Assembly (NCBI RefSeq): GCF_040436345.1
Contig: NC_133221.1
Span: 5,888,663-5,952,662, forward strand
Reading direction: 5' to 3'
Source of the DNA: Pagrus major
Taxonomy: Eukaryota; Chordata; Actinopteri; Spariformes; Sparidae
DNA length: 64,000 nt
Within the stretch, counting starts at the first letter, position 1. Each line of letters starts with the position of its first letter. The notes under the pieces are model-generated. The model saw nothing but the letters and a program-made list of their open reading frames with translations. It did no database searches and was not told the origin of the DNA. Positions 1 through 12,871 of this stretch are shown piece after piece. Position numbers and translations under genes: made by a program.

Positions 1-1036
1 ACGTCCAGAAAAAATAGAACAAAGACTGTGAAGAATAAAAAAAAAGGCAAAACTCTTCTGCTCATTAGGTGCTTAGTGTCCTGTTGAACTGTTTGATGGT
101 TTCCAGTGTAATACAGCTACGTCTGCTGAATGTCTGGTTGAATGGCAGCACAGCGCTCTGCACAGCTGTCACCGCTGCACAGCAGACTTTCTCAAGGAGA
201 GGAGAGAGCGGCACCACGCAGTGTCATTTCATCCATCACTGCCTCTTCTACAGTGAAAGAGCAGTTGAAACTGGATGAATAGCACTCAACCTTCACTCAT
301 GTGAAATGCACAAAGACCACATTGGCCAGACAAGTCTGCTCAGGTGCATCAACAAAGAAAAAAATTCAGTATGTAATACTGTAATGTTTATATCGTATTC
401 TGCAGGTTTTCTCAAAAGATCAGTGGTAAACAGTCGTTACATCATCACCCTGGCCTTAGGCCCAGACCCATCCTGCAAAAAGCTGAGTCACAAGTCAACA
501 CCAGTCAGCATCACATCATTAAGCAGCATCAGTGCACAAGCTGCCAAATAAAATTTAAATAGAAAATACTGCCTGTGTAGGTATTGAAGAAACGTCACAT
601 GAAGTCTGATAAGGCCTCAAAGACCGCTGCTGTCTAAAACCTAGCAACTGGGAGACATTTACTGAATAATGAATGATTTGTCTGATCAATATCCTTGTGT
701 ACATGCCCTTCACACAGTTGGCTAACCACATCTATAATCTCCAAAGTGTGCAGAATCAGGACGGGCAGAATCACAGCCTCTGATGACATATCATGTTTAT
801 AATGTGTTTGATACACTGGCTTTTAATCTGATCTTTTAAAAAAACGTGCATGTCTGATGTCGACTATTATACGCTTGAACAAATTCCCTGTAATCGGCAA
901 ATATCATTTTTTAGAGGAGAAGAATCTTTAAACTGGTGATGGTGTGGGATATATTTCAATTTATATGTAAATCAGTGTCTGCCTGAATGTATATTCAAGC
1001 AATATAAGACCTCAGGCCAAACTGAGGACGAAATAC
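1..1036 (-). other. vwa5b1 intron (left edge of window)
   Basis: This follows the MIDAS exon and begins with a GTATTTCG donor on the minus strand. Both strands were read for the expected continuation of the VWA domain and nothing matched. The open frames here are short and show no recognisable protein. Confidence 0.6.
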
Positions 1037-4000
1037 CTTCACGCGGTTGATGTTAACCCCGCTCATGCTGCCGCTGCGGTCAATGAGGAAGATAAACTCG
1101 CCGTGAACCTTCCTCAGGTCTGAGCTGATGGGCTTGAGGTCGGGGCAGAAGTTCAACATGACCACAGGGTTGTGGAGGATGTCCTTATGGAGCCGCCTGT
1201 GAATGATATCTACCTGGAAAAAGGCAGGAGAATAAAAACCGAAAGCATCAGCAATGGAGGGATTTGGCCCCGTGAGATAAGTGGACTTATTATGAATTTT
1301 TTGCGCAGGCTTTAATTTAACACTTAAAAGAAGGCATGAAAGACAGACGAGCGATCAGGTCAATAAGATAGAGCTCGTCAATTATTGTAGATGTGCCGGA
1401 AATTCCAGGCTGAATGAGGTAAGCCTCTGGAGTGTTTCCATAGAAACACATTTTTATGGCTCTCTGTCTCTCTTCTCCTGTTTCGGTCTGCTGGTCACTT
1501 AACAACCTCATCATGGCGGAGATGTGAAAGGACACACACAGGACCCTCAACAGTGAATAAACAAAGCAGATTGAAAATTGTAATGTTGAGCTGGAATAAG
1601 ATAAACATTAACTTACAAAACACAGTAACTGTACTGTTAATAAGATATTTAAAAATGCATAATCTCCATGAAAACAGCATGTTAAATTTGCCATAACTTG
1701 TTGGCTAGTTAGCATGTTGAGACAGCCACAGCTAGCTTTAGCTAAAGCTAAAATAAGATTAGCCGCCGTTATCTGAAATTGAAAAGATTACGTTTTTTTC
1801 TGACACACATATTAGTAGTTTGTTATTCCACATAAGTTATTTAAGTAGCTAAATCTTATCCTGATGTAGAACAAAAACAAGGCTAGTTAAACTCCTGCTA
1901 ACGCTAACCAGTTAAAGTAGCTAAAGTAGCTAAGCAGAGGTAGGCTAACTGCCACCTGAGCTTCTGATAAATAGATTTCATGTTATTTTTCTGAGTTCAT
2001 GTCTAAATGTACTGACTTGTAAACATATTCATTATATTATTTCAATATAAATATTGCAGTATATGTCTTATTAAAGAAAGAAAGGTAAAGAGTTTGGTCT
2101 CGACCCACTCTAGCTATATAAAAAGTGTCATGAGCTTAGTTTTGTTCTGATTTGGCACAATATAAATAAAACTGAAACCTTGCAAAACAGATAAACATAT
2201 ATTTAATCGCTGAATTATGTATTATAAATAGCTAATAATTTAAAAATGCAAAATCACAAGAAAGATAAAAGGACATTTAGTTTGTAGATACTTGCATTCT
2301 TTCAAGATTATCCAAAGTCTGAGTGCAGTATCTGCAATTTTGGGTAAAATCTTACTGAAATTTACAACAAAAAATAGGTTAAATGATAGTTAAGTGATAA
2401 CTTCTCTTAAATCAACTGGTCCTACAGACTAGTTGCTTATTTATGCACCTACAGAGGGTGAACACAGGTCATAAACTCCTGCATTACATTGTTAGACATC
2501 ACAGAATAATGAGACATAACCTCTGAAGAACTTTGTTGCATGGCATTGTTCATGATATTGCAGTGTAGTCTCCACCATTCTCCCCCATAACGATATCGCC
2601 ATGACTGTGTTGCCATCAGTTCAGGTACGTGGTGCTGATGTCGATGTCACACTCACTTTCCTCTCGTTGCTGGAGTCCTTCTTGGTGGCCTTGATGAAAT
2701 CGCTCCGGCCGTGAAGATACTCATCGTACTCCTCCTGCGTCATGTCTCCGTTCTCGATGAGCACATGTGGCAGATGAGGCTCTGAAGTGACACAGTTGGT
2801 TCAGGACATAACACATGGCTATAAATATTACAGGCAGATTATAAAGCAGATGGACAATGCCCAAAATTGACACCCAAGTGCTGTAGAAGCAGCCGCTCAT
2901 GGTGGGGGAAGAGTGGAAATCTGTGGTGCTGAATTATCCCCATATTGATGAACGAATCAAGAGGTGGTTGCAAATAAAGATGCTGCACCACAGCTGGGTC
3001 TCAGGACTACAGAATTAGCTCAGAGGGTTGAGTGAATCCTGGGGATTTGGACCGTTGTTTCTCTGCAGGTTCTGAAAAACATTGTTTCGAGCTTCCTCAT
3101 AAGAAAGGCTTCAGTTTAAAAAGGTTTACAAAAGTCCTCAATAGTTTTCTTGCGAGAAGCGGGCCGTAACTTTAGGTATAGAAATGTTTTTGTGTGTGAT
3201 TTTAGCAAAACCTTGCTGGAAAATCTCAATTCATATGTGCATCTTGAATTAATTAATTGCTTTTTAATTGCTTAATCCATTCATCCATCCAGTGTCCCAG
3301 GTCTTGTGTAATGTGTACTGATTAATTATTGATACTCTTGTACTTTAGTGTTATAAATGTGTCCAAAATGTGTTATAAATGCAAATAAATTCATGCACTT
3401 GCTGATCAAACTGCTGGTTTTCATTGATATATTTCTTACTTTGGCTGTGGAGACTATGACACTGACACTATTGCCTTCTGTGTGATATTGAAAAATGTCT
3501 TTAAATGTCTAAACCCCTAAAACCTGTAGTAATTAAATAACACACAGCCTGTGTTTCTGGCCATTAATCAACATATAATTTGTAATGCATTTCAGTTTTC
3601 CTCCATCTCTCCTCCCCAGCTGAGCATCCGTGTTGTGATTGAACCTGCAGCACCGGTCTGAGCTGAATTAAATTGCCGAGCGCAGGCAGCCGGTCTGTTT
3701 GTGAACAAAACCTTCATAAGAAGCCTATTGGATCAGCGAGGCCATGGCTCAATTCCTGCCTCTGGGAGACAACTGGCCCACACATACTATAGGTCAAGAC
3801 GGCAGCGAGAGGGGGAGAGACGAGAGCTGACACTGCACTCCCACACAATGGAGTCTGACACCGCTGGCATGTCATGCATTAACAACAGGAGTAGGACCTT
3901 TTTTTTTTTCCTGATGAGGCACTCGAGCACACACACAAAGTGAGGCAGTGAATCACCTCGAATCTGATCTGATTACAAGCTTAACACAAGAAATGCTGTA

Positions 4001-7000
4001 GCAGAGCTGAAATGAACAATTTCAAAAAAAATTGCACTAGAGAGGGGAGGAGAGGGTGAGTGAGTCGGGAGGCTGTTGACCTACCGCTGGGGTAGATGAG
4101 GATTTCGACAGGACAGTCGTAAGTGTACTTGTCGGCCAGAGTGATGACGACGCTGGTGGCAGAGCGGGCCAGAGGGTCCGCGTCGGCTCGGATGGCATGA
4201 GACGGGCTCTCCACACCTACACAGAGCAGCAACCACAGCAGATCAAATAACCAGTGGCGCCGCTTCCAGTAATAACAACAATAACAGAGCACTGAAATGA
4301 CTCACATTTATAAGAGCACGAATTTCAAAAAAAGATTTAAAGATATAATGCGAGAATCTTCACGATGTGCAAAATCACAACTTTTGTTAAGTTATAAAGG
4401 AATAGGTCGACATTTTGAAAGATATATCTCTTTTCCGTAAGATAAATATGAAGCTACTTAGCTTAGCTTAGCTTAAACACTGCAAACAAGTGGAAACAGC
4501 GAGCCTGGCTCCGTCTAAGGGTGAGAAAATCCACCTCTGAAGCTCATTAATGAACATGAAGGGGTTATATGCTGGACTATTTTGTGGCTGGTGCCGCCTA
4601 AGACAAGACTTTAAATCTCTGCTGCTGGACTACTTCTTGAGTTGAGAGCAGAGTGTTTCCCACATGGTGTGATGAGGCAAATTATAAACCCAAGGAGAAA
4701 TCCTTTTAAAAACCTTTTTTCAGGGGACCCCCGTATTTCACTTTTCACACGATTCAATTGTCAGGTGGTGGGAATTATTCGAGCGTGACACATCAAAGGT
4801 CGTGACTCACTGCCAGTGTGAAGGAGGATAACCTGGAGGGAAAATGGATCGCTTTCTCTTGCGGAGAAGTTCACTTCATTTTAAATTCGGCGACCTTTCA
4901 ATGAATTCTTGAATTTTATTTGGCATTAGTAGATGAAGATTAGAGAGGCCATTTTGCACTGGTATGGATACAGGTGTGCCTTGGGTCCAGCCTATAACCT
5001 TCTTAAAACTGCAGCTTGTTGTTTTGTACCCTTTAAATTTTGTACAGATTAAACAAATTAGATATAAAGTGTGATTTAGTGAGTTTAGCGGTAGGTGGCA
5101 CTTCTGGACGGAGACAGATTCACTGTTTCTGCCTGTTTCCTGTCTTCATGCTGAGCTCAGCTAACACCTCCTGTCGTATCAGATCAATAAATATGAGAGC
5201 TTTCTCAATCTCAACACACTATTTCTGCATAGCTTTCAGGGAGCACTGAAATGCAATTCATGATAACAGGATATCTGAAGTGATCGGGCCTGTTGTGCCG
5301 TTACACACACTGACAAAAACCAGTTTTATTTCTCAATAGCTCATGGGTGCAAAATCCACACTTGACAGGTGGATTTGCCCCGAAGAGAAACACGAATCCT
5401 CTGACCTGCGAGGAGATAGGGAGCCCGTATCTCCAGCTGGAAGTTAAACTCGTAGTCCATGGAGTTGATGACCTCCTCCTGTAACAGCGAAGCCAACCAC
5501 AGCTGAGGGGAGTTGGGAGTTTGATCGTGAGGACTTGAGGCACCTGTATGCCTGTCCCGCCTAAAAAACAACATTAAAATGGAGCCATCTTGAATGTACA
5601 CATGACATATTAGTGTGTACCTGAAGGAACGAATGAATTTATGTATTTTCTTACGTTCTGGAGAAGTTCGGGGATAGTCCCTGCTCCTCGTTGATGGTCC
5701 TCTGTACCCGAGGCGTACACACCGGTGGAGATGAGACCCGGATGCCTCCGCTTGGAAGGGTGGAGAGCTCAGAGGAGGTACTGACCAGAACATGGACCGT
5801 CTCCATAGGAGGGATGACCCCGAGGTTAACCACCAACACTGTCTTCTCCAGGTCCTCATCCATCACTATGTGTCCTGTGACACCCAGACTAGATTAGTAA
5901 TCTTCTGAGGCCTTAAATATCATTCAGACTCATTTAAGCTCTGTAAATCTTAATGAATTTCGTCTTTGATTCCCTTCTTGATTCTTCTCATTAATCCGGT
6001 CTAAAGTAAATGTCACTGCTGCTGCTCTGATTAGGAGCTCAGTACAAAACGCAGCTGCATCTTAAGAAAGAGCTCGGGCCTATTTATCGATAGTGCTATC
6101 TTTCAAAGGCTTGTCCTCAGAGTTAATTATACAGGAGCTATTTCTACATCTTTGTTTGAGTGAAGTACGATACTATGATGTTATTATTATACCATGTACT
6201 GTATCCACCTACTGTACTGCAAACCTAACCCGTAATTACGTCTCTAAATACTAACTATCTTCCATAAAACTGTGGGACTCGTGAGGCAGACATCTAAGTA
6301 CCAGAGGCAGACTCTTAGTCTTTTGTAGTAGTCAAACTTAAAAAATGCCAGGTCCTACATATCCCATAATGCAACCTGTCTTTCCTTAGACCCTCTCTTT
6401 CAAAGCAGGTTGTGTATAGTTTATTTGATGTTTTTCACTGAAAACATCTGCATGCTGCTGCTGCTGGAAACAGGATCGATGAGAGCGGTGAGAGTAAATC
6501 AAATTAAAGTTGCGGGACAGAAAACCAAAACAATAAGCTAACGTTATAAGAGAGGAGATTTTCAATAGAGAACTGCAAAGATGGTGGTCGTGTGACATAA
6601 AGTTAGGGCTCATTTAGATAGGGCGTTGCCAAGATGGCTGCCGGGTGGCAAGACAAAGGTCATCTTGGTCATCGAGTCTTGCTTTGGTGCCAGCTGTATT
6701 GAAGTATATAGGAGATGCATGGAGAAACACACTAAAACCCAATCTTTAGCCTACTTTTAAGTGTGTTCTTTCATTTTTTGGAGGCATTTCTTCATCAGAA
6801 ATCATACGACGCAGATATGTTGGCAAGATTCGGTAACGTAATGACCCTTCCTTCTTTTGGAAGTTCCTTGTTGCCTAAAAAAAGTCTTTGTTGACGCTAC
6901 ATAGGTTATAATTCTCTGTGGGCTTCATCACTACAAGCCTTTCACATTTCATATGGTAATATCATTCATTGATTAAATAACAAAAATTGATTAGAGCAGC

Positions 7001-7526
7001 TTTAACCTTACCGCTGCCGCTCTGGAGGGCCCCATTAGACGTGTTGCAGTAATCCAGATAACAGTCTTCAATTTTTGCCTTGTCTTTGATTTGCAGCGTT
7101 ATAATCTGACTGGATATCATGGACTCGAACCCCACGACGATGGAATTTTCCTCCAGCGGATAAATGAAGATCCCTGGCAGGCAGTAGGAGGAGGAATAAT
7201 AACAACAAACAGGAATAATAACAAACCAGAGGCAGTAAAAACAAGCATATTCAGTCGATAACAGTGTTTCAGAGCATAAGGTGGGTTTTAAATTAGTTGA
7301 GCTAGTGTTCACATCGACCGAGCCCCGGCTGAAGTAAACAAATTAATCTCCTGTAGTGTATATACTCACCCTCAATTGCATGATCCTCGATATTTTCATA
7401 GGTCATAGAGGCTGTCATGGCCAGAGTGTAACCCCGGACACAGGAAGTTATGTCAGAGACGCTGAGGGGCAGAGCGCCCCGGTTCTCCTTGTTAATGAGT
7501 CCAGGCATGGTGCTGCTTTTAGGATT
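1037..7526 (-). CDS. vwa5b1: von Willebrand factor A domain-containing protein 5B1, 5' part (370 residues seen)
   Basis: Start codon at 7508-7506; gene partial, running off the left edge. Seven coding exons join in phase: 7508-7370, 7173-7012, 5874-5655, 5560-5406, 4216-4085, 2781-2657 and 1213-1037. A good acceptor places the exon start at 7526, giving 18 nt of 5' UTR. The protein begins MPGLINKENRGALPLSVSDI and carries a VIT-type region (about residues 15-230), then GVESPSHAIRADADPLARSA and the start of a VWA domain. FIFLIDRSGSMSG gives the metal-binding DxSxS motif at Asp356, Ser358 and Ser360. These blocks match my recall of vertebrate VWA5B1 almost residue for residue, more closely than VWA5B2. 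The cellular role of the family is poorly known. No further exon was recognised in 1-1036, so the remainder of the VWA domain should lie beyond the window. Confidence 0.93.
1214..2656 (-). other. vwa5b1 intron with AGCTA-rich tract
   Basis: Intron between the exons ending at 2657 and starting at 1213. From about 1700 to 1940 the sequence is unusually rich in TAGCTA, GCTAAC and GCTAGTTA words on both strands. No coding exon was recognised. Confidence 0.6.
2782..4084 (-). other. vwa5b1 intron, no recognised element
   Basis: AT-rich intron with no coding match on either strand. An 80-codon plus-strand frame at 3701-3943 has no family features and ends in a poly-T derived Phe run. Confidence 0.55.
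4395..4660 (+). repeat. Teleost interspersed repeat (TTAGCTTAGC type), diverged copy
   Basis: Begins TAAAGGAATAGGTCGACATT, passes through AATATGAAGCTA and TTAGCTTAGCTTAGC, then GCCTGGCTCCGTCT and AAAATCCACCTC, ending near GGGTTATATGCTGGAC. This order of words recurs at about 48.1, 49.0 and 50.8 kb in this window and is very abundant in fish genomes in my experience. It is probably a nonautonomous DNA element. It lies in a vwa5b1 intron. Confidence 0.7.
5875..7011 (-). other. vwa5b1 intron, no recognised element
   Basis: Intron between coding exons 2 and 3. It holds no recognised exon and no clear repeat. GCTAACGTTA-like words occur at about 6537-6546. Confidence 0.5.
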
Positions 7527-10215
7527 CTGGTTAATTAGGATAAAAAGAGACTCATCATGTAATTGTACTTGTCAGAAACAAAAGCGATCACCAGTAGTGT
7601 TCAATATTAAAGACACGGGAACAGGACAAACATATGAATTGTGTAAAATATCAGCTATAAAACAATTTGTGAAATAATAGATTTTTTCCTGGACTAGCCT
7701 TATTATTATTATTATGAAATGTTAAATCATTCTTGTCTAATAATAATTGATGGATATTTATTTATATGTCGTCAATCAAGCTAGCCAGCTCCACAACTGC
7801 GACCAAATTTAGCCTGTTATGGCTAGCTCCTGTTAGCTAAATATGCCAAAGTTATTCAGCCAAACTTAAGTGGTTATTCTGAATCAACCAACTCACTAAA
7901 ACTGTAAATAAACACCGTGCATGGACGTAGAAACAAGCTAGCATCACCATTTTTTTCATGTAGCATAAGAAAGTTGCTCGTGCTAGCTATGCTGGCTTTT
8001 GAGCTTCGATCAGCCTATTACTCAGCATCTCAGTGTTAGCATTGTTAGCTACCTCCTGTTGCAACCACAGAAGCCAGAGTTGTGTGTCTTTCTCTTCTGA
8101 AGAAATAAAACCAAACCCTGCGGAGGTTACTTGAATTTACTAGCTAACGTTAGCTGCTGCTGTTCACACTGGTAAAATAAACCAGCACACACGACCTCGC
8201 CTAGCTAATTAGTTAGCCAGCTAGGTAGACCTACAATAATCCTGTTAAACTAACGTTAAATGGATTAAAAGGTGATATTAGGCTCTAGGCTACTTCAGAT
8301 TGTTAAATACAATCAATTTAGCATGATTGTTGCTTTAGCTAGCAGGTGCTAAACGGCTAAATCAGATAGCAGTTGTTGGGTTTGCTTGCTTCAGCAAGAT
8401 TTAGCCATGTAGCTGTCATGAAAAGTAATATTATGGAATAAAAAGTATCACAAAATTGAATTGTTAATTGGAAAAAATGCCATTATCAAATTAAAACAGA
8501 CATTTGTAAAAGGGCATTTTGAAATACATCTTTAAAACTGTGTGAAATAGGCTTTGAATGTAATCCCACTTAAACCAGAAATTTTTTTTCTTTCATTTAT
8601 GCATTTTCTACTGTTTATTCACTCAATAGCAGCTAATAGCCTTTCTTTTTTTCTGCTTTTAGACCGCTTTTGTGCCCTAGCAATGATATAAAACACACAG
8701 CGTGGCCCCATTCAATTCTCTGAAACTGAATGAAAGCAGTTATCTAGATGTCAGCTCAGTGCATAAGGTTTATTGCAACCTCAATAATCTACAACAAAAT
8801 GATGTACAAACCAAGGAGCATAGTGTGTGACACAGGCACTTTAAGCATTCGAGATAAATGTCAAAGCTAAAAAAAAACACATTCAGCTGTAAACCAACAA
8901 TGTTTCAGTGTCATGCGAGGTGAAAAACAGAAACCTGAGATATATTAAGATAAATGCTCAGCGAGGAATGCAGCATCGTTAATTGTGTAAGTTATACAAT
9001 GAGATTATCTGGTAGCTTCGGGGCCGTGTTTCATTCTTAATGTCGTCTCCTCCGCCAGCAATCTTGGTTATGCGCTGTCAAGGGTCTGCGTCTGCTGCAC
9101 GACCGGAGCCACAGCACAGGCTTGATAGGAAGCGTTATGACGAAAGCAATTTCCATAGAGACAGCTCTGCTTGCTGGCTTGCTTGCTGGCTTGCTGGCTT
9201 GCTTGCTGGCTTGCTTGCCTGCTGACTGACCAGTAGCGTCACTCAAGTGTGCCTTTTATTTTTGATACCGTGACTGATTGCAATTAATGCACCAGGCAAT
9301 CTCTTTCATTCAGACGAACCACAAAATCATTCTGCCACTTAGAAGAATTCAAAATGTGGTTCAGCTGGTCTGACACGACTTCCCAACGCCGCTGGCTACA
9401 TAAGAAGTCCTTCAGAATCAATAACAAATTCAATCAGTCTTTCTAATAGTCACCGTCGGCACATATGGTTATCTACAGCGAGGAAAAGGTCATACAGATG
9501 TAATTACAGACTATTTAGTTGTCTGTCTCAACAGTGCCATCATGTGTCCAGCCGGCTTGAGAAAGCAAATGGGAATACAGCCTCTTATCTCTCTGGAAAG
9601 ATGGATCTCCTCCTAACAGGTGGATAAAAGAAAGACTTCATAAAAGAAAAACTGCCAATGATCGCAACAAAAGTGATGAGAAACAGACCCTGAACACAAA
9701 TGTATGCAAAACTACAAAGATCTACCTGATACAAAAGGTGAAACTGCTTGAAAAAACTACGTTTCAGTTAGTTGCATTCAGTTGTTTTCCAACACATCCC
9801 TTTCTTTACAGCCTTTTGGCTTCTAGTAATTAGTGTTAAAAGTGGCAGTCCCATGATGCTTCTCTTCCGATTTGGCTCAGTCACATGAATCACCCCGCTT
9901 CCCCTCCAGGGTTTTTTTAAAAAAAAGACCACCAAAACCGTCAACACTCAACATTTCCTACCGGCGCTGCCACACTCCTCTGCACTCATTAGTGTCAAAA
10001 CAGTGAGCAGATGCTCTGCTAACCACCTGTTGGGACACGGTGTCTGGATTTTCTGTTTACAGTAAATCAAAGATGCATCGCTGCTCGACCTTTTCATCCT
10101 TTCAACAAAAAAAACAAACAACAAATGACAGGGATGTTTAATTTATGCATCATCTAAAAGGACACGCTGCCGCATTTAAAAAAAGCATCTGATGTGATCA
10201 GCTCGATTATCTTAC
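7527..10215 (-). other. Proposed first intron of vwa5b1
   Basis: AT-rich, with a dense AGCTA/GCTAACGTTAGC tract at 7780-8400 and a CTTGCTGG-type minisatellite at 9169-9223. No coding exon was recognised on either strand. It is called an intron only because a good donor sits at 10216 and a good acceptor at 7526. Confidence 0.45.
9169..9223. repeat. Minisatellite of CTTGCTGG/CTTG units
   Basis: About 55 bp made of alternating CTTGCTGG and CTTG words (GCTTGCTGGCTTGCTTGCTG and so on). Open frames across it translate to Leu-Ala-Cys-Trp or Lys-Pro-Ala-Ser repeats on the two strands and are artefacts of the repeat. Confidence 0.85.
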
Positions 10216-10490
10216 CTCTCATTTGTGTCAGCGAGGATCTCTCTCTGTCAAAAGTCCACTTATCCTGAAAGATATCCTCCTCCTCCTCTCCGACCTCTCT
10301 CAGTTCCCCCCTTTTTTATTGTTCTCTCTCTGTGGCGTAGAGGGAATACGAGCGCTGCCACAGGTGGCAGAAGCTACAGATGCAGCGGCCACATCGTTAG
10401 TTTGAGACGTACAATGCAAAGAAAGAGAAAAGGTAGGTAGGTTGGAGCTGCAGCAGCAGCAGCAGCAGCAGCAGCAGTTGTTCAATCAGG
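10216..10490 (-). other. vwa5b1: Candidate noncoding first exon and promoter region of vwa5b1
   Basis: A strong minus-strand donor, GAGAG|GTAAGAT, ends a putative exon at 10216, and the next good acceptor in this orientation is the vwa5b1 start exon at 7526. The exon's left limit is uncertain; 10490 is a guess. The stretch is CT/GA-rich and contains nine CAG triplets (10451-10477), which would read CTG in the transcript. It is assigned to vwa5b1 by position and splice-site quality only. Confidence 0.4.
10451..10477. repeat. (CAG)9 trinucleotide repeat
   Basis: Nine uninterrupted CAG triplets. If the proposed vwa5b1 first exon is right, they are transcribed as CTG in a 5' UTR. Confidence 0.9.
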
Positions 10491-10540
10491 CTCAGCAACA
10501 TGTGGTTGCAAAAACTGTTTCATATATTCTCCTCCCCCTC

Positions 10541-10629
10541 TTCTTCCTCCACCTCCTCTTCCTCCTCCTCCTCCTCCTCCCTGTGGATGCTGGAGTTGGA
10601 GGGCTTTGAGAGAGAGAGAGAGAGAGAGG
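10541..10629. repeat. CCT-rich tract followed by (GA)n
   Basis: CTTCCTCCTCCTCCTCC-type low-complexity sequence followed by a pure AG dinucleotide run ending near 10629. A minus-strand open frame here gives an Arg/Lys run and is not a gene. Confidence 0.8.
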
Positions 10630-11137
10630 ATTAGACAGAGGGTCCAGTCTTTCCAATAAACATCCCCCCCTTTGCATCAGATGCGCATTCAGGGCATCAG
10701 CACCACCCACTCAGTCCAACCCTCCCTGACAATCGATGGGAAGCATTCAGGTATCTTTTTTTTTTTAATATCAAGGGCTCAGAGTAAATGACATGTACTG
10801 TGACACCAAGAGCAAGAAAAAAAAAAAAAAAGAGGCTTGAATGAGCAGATGGGGAGGTGAGGGAGCACTGCACGTCCCCCCCCCATCACACCACCTATAA
10901 TCTCCCCCCTTCATCCTCCCTCGGGTGTGACTGACCAGCTCTTAATGTTTTAAATCCAACGTGGGTGTTTTGGCCGTCTCCGTGTTTGTGATCACTCGGT
11001 TTGATCCATCTGTTTTTCTTGCGAGGTTACCATGACAATTAATGTGTGTTGTTTAATAGGCAAGTCATTTTGGTAGTCACGAAAATGTACATGGTGTCTG
11101 TGTGTGTGTCTGTGTGTGTGTGTATACCTGTGTTTGA

Positions 11138-11138
<1 letters not shown>

Positions 11139-11190
<52 letters not shown>
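11139..11190. repeat. (TG)n microsatellite
   Basis: Twenty-six TG units, preceded by a shorter interrupted TG run from 11095. Confidence 0.95.
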
Positions 11191-11191
<1 letters not shown>

Positions 11192-11333
11192 AGGGGTTGG
11201 CTGAAACTCAACATCCGCCTACAAATTGAATCAACGTGCAGCCAATAAAACTCTGTGCAGCCCCCCTCCTCTCCCTTCTTCCCCCCTCGCTATCTGTTTC
11301 CCAAGCCCTCAGACACGGTCGCACGCCAGCACG

Positions 11334-11337
<4 letters not shown>

Positions 11338-11383
<46 letters not shown>
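11338..11383. repeat. (AC)n microsatellite
   Basis: About 23 AC units, only 150 bp from the TG run. The two arms are complementary and could pair. Confidence 0.95.
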
Positions 11384-11386
<3 letters not shown>

Positions 11387-11454
11387 TTCCTCCTCATAAC
11401 AATCAAATACGCATTAATTTCCACTTGAATGGCTTTGATTAGGTGAGCTTGAAG

Positions 11455-12060
11455 GAGGGCTGTAACCAAAGATTTATCAAGTGCAGATTTTTCTTCAAAA
11501 AATATATTATATATTTTCTTTATAAATATATATGATCATCGTCATATCGCTTGTTTTGTCCAACATACAGTCCAAACCCTAGTAAAGTCAGTAAAGAATA
11601 ATATAAGACTGATAAAACAAGCAAAATCCTTGTGAAGCTGTTTTTTTTTTTACTTGATTGATCCATCAATTAGTCATCTAATTGGAAGTATAAAACATTT
11701 CTGTTCCAGTTGTCAAGCATTGACTTTACCCTCTGGGTATAAGAGCTGAAATAAATGGTCAGTTACTCAATAAAAACTCATTTTAGACCCTAAAACCTTC
11801 AAATGTAATGAATTCGTTATGGTAAATTAAACATATTAAAGGATTTGGGATGTTTGTCAACAGATCAAGCAATGTGAAGATGTCACCTTAGGCTCTGGTT
11901 GACACTTTTCATTATTACTTTTTTATATGTTATGGACAAAACAATTAAACATTTAATTAACAGCCTTAGGTCAACACCTAACATAAACATTAACATTTGA
12001 ATAAGTGGAATTTGCAATAATAGATCATAAAAAAATAATTATTAGTCGCAGCTCCACTGT
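11455..12060 (+). repeat. Diverged interspersed element with GTTGCAGC-type ends
   Basis: Starts AGGGCTGTAACCAAAGATTTATC and ends AAATAATTATTAGTCGCAGCTCC. Inside are words of a common fish element: GTCAAGCATTGAC, AAGATGTCACCTTAGGCTCTG, and CAAAACAATTAAACATTTAATTAA. The ends are imperfect inverted copies of each other, which suggests an old nonautonomous DNA transposon. A related copy lies at 53843-54230. Confidence 0.6.
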
Positions 12061-12640
12061 GAAATAAGCCAATGATACAAATAAACTCAAAATATGAACT
12101 TTACTTTACTTTAACTCATGCAAACAGTAGTTATTGTGAGGAAACTGAATAAACAAACCCATCAGGTGACACAAATAGAGTAAGATTTATGAAATACTGT
12201 GCAAATTCAGAGTAAAACAGTGTTATAGTTGGTAAAATACCTCATGACCATGCAGCTGTCCTGTGTGGATAATGTGTGATGGGTGTGTCAGCAGGTTCAC
12301 TGGTACAAACAGGGTGGGAGCAGGCGGTGCCTTCACGTGTTCCTCGAAAACCCCGCTAATATACGATCGCATGGCATTAAGTGGTTTAATATATCGTTGT
12401 GTAAACCACCAAACAGACATAAACAGAGCAGAAAAACACACTCCAGCTCACATCGTACAAAGAAAGAGACATGCGCATAATGGTAGCTTTTAAATAGTTA
12501 TAAAATGGTGTAATCCGCCGTGAATATGGATATCCTAAAACTTTTCCCTCAGTTTTTAACGCAATATATGCATATATTACATTAACTCATGTTGTGATGA
12601 TGTTTTAGCAGCGTTAAAAGTAATTTGTGGGGTCACATCC

Positions 12641-12663
12641 TATATAATTTCCGCTTTGATTGG
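12641..12663 (+). promoter_or_regulatory. ddx19: Candidate ddx19 core promoter: TATATAA and inverted CCAAT
   Basis: TATATAA at 12641-12647 and ATTGG (inverted CCAAT) at 12659-12663 lie about 210-230 bp upstream of the ddx19 start codon. The function is inferred from position only. Confidence 0.35.
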
Positions 12664-12871
12664 TTGAATTTGTTGAAGTTGCGCTGTTTTTCCGACGCTC
12701 GTGAAAGCAGCATCGGTGGTGTGGTCCAGCGGGTAGCCGTTGGTTCCAGGTCAGGACAACGGCACGTCGTCACCTCGCGCTCTCACGCAACATCATTCAC
12801 GCTGACATCAAACTTTTTTGGATAAAAGTGTTGTTCGTCTCGACAAAAAAACACCCAGTTAATGTGTGAAA

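Noticed and set aside
424-551. Plus-strand frame at the left edge as a possible exon
   Set aside because: It shows no similarity to any VWA5B1 segment, lies on the opposite strand, and lacks a plausible donor.
9037-9246. Lys-Pro-Ala-Ser repeat peptide
   Set aside because: The repeated peptide is simply the translation of the CTTGCTGG minisatellite; the other strand gives an equally repetitive Leu-Ala-Cys-Trp frame.
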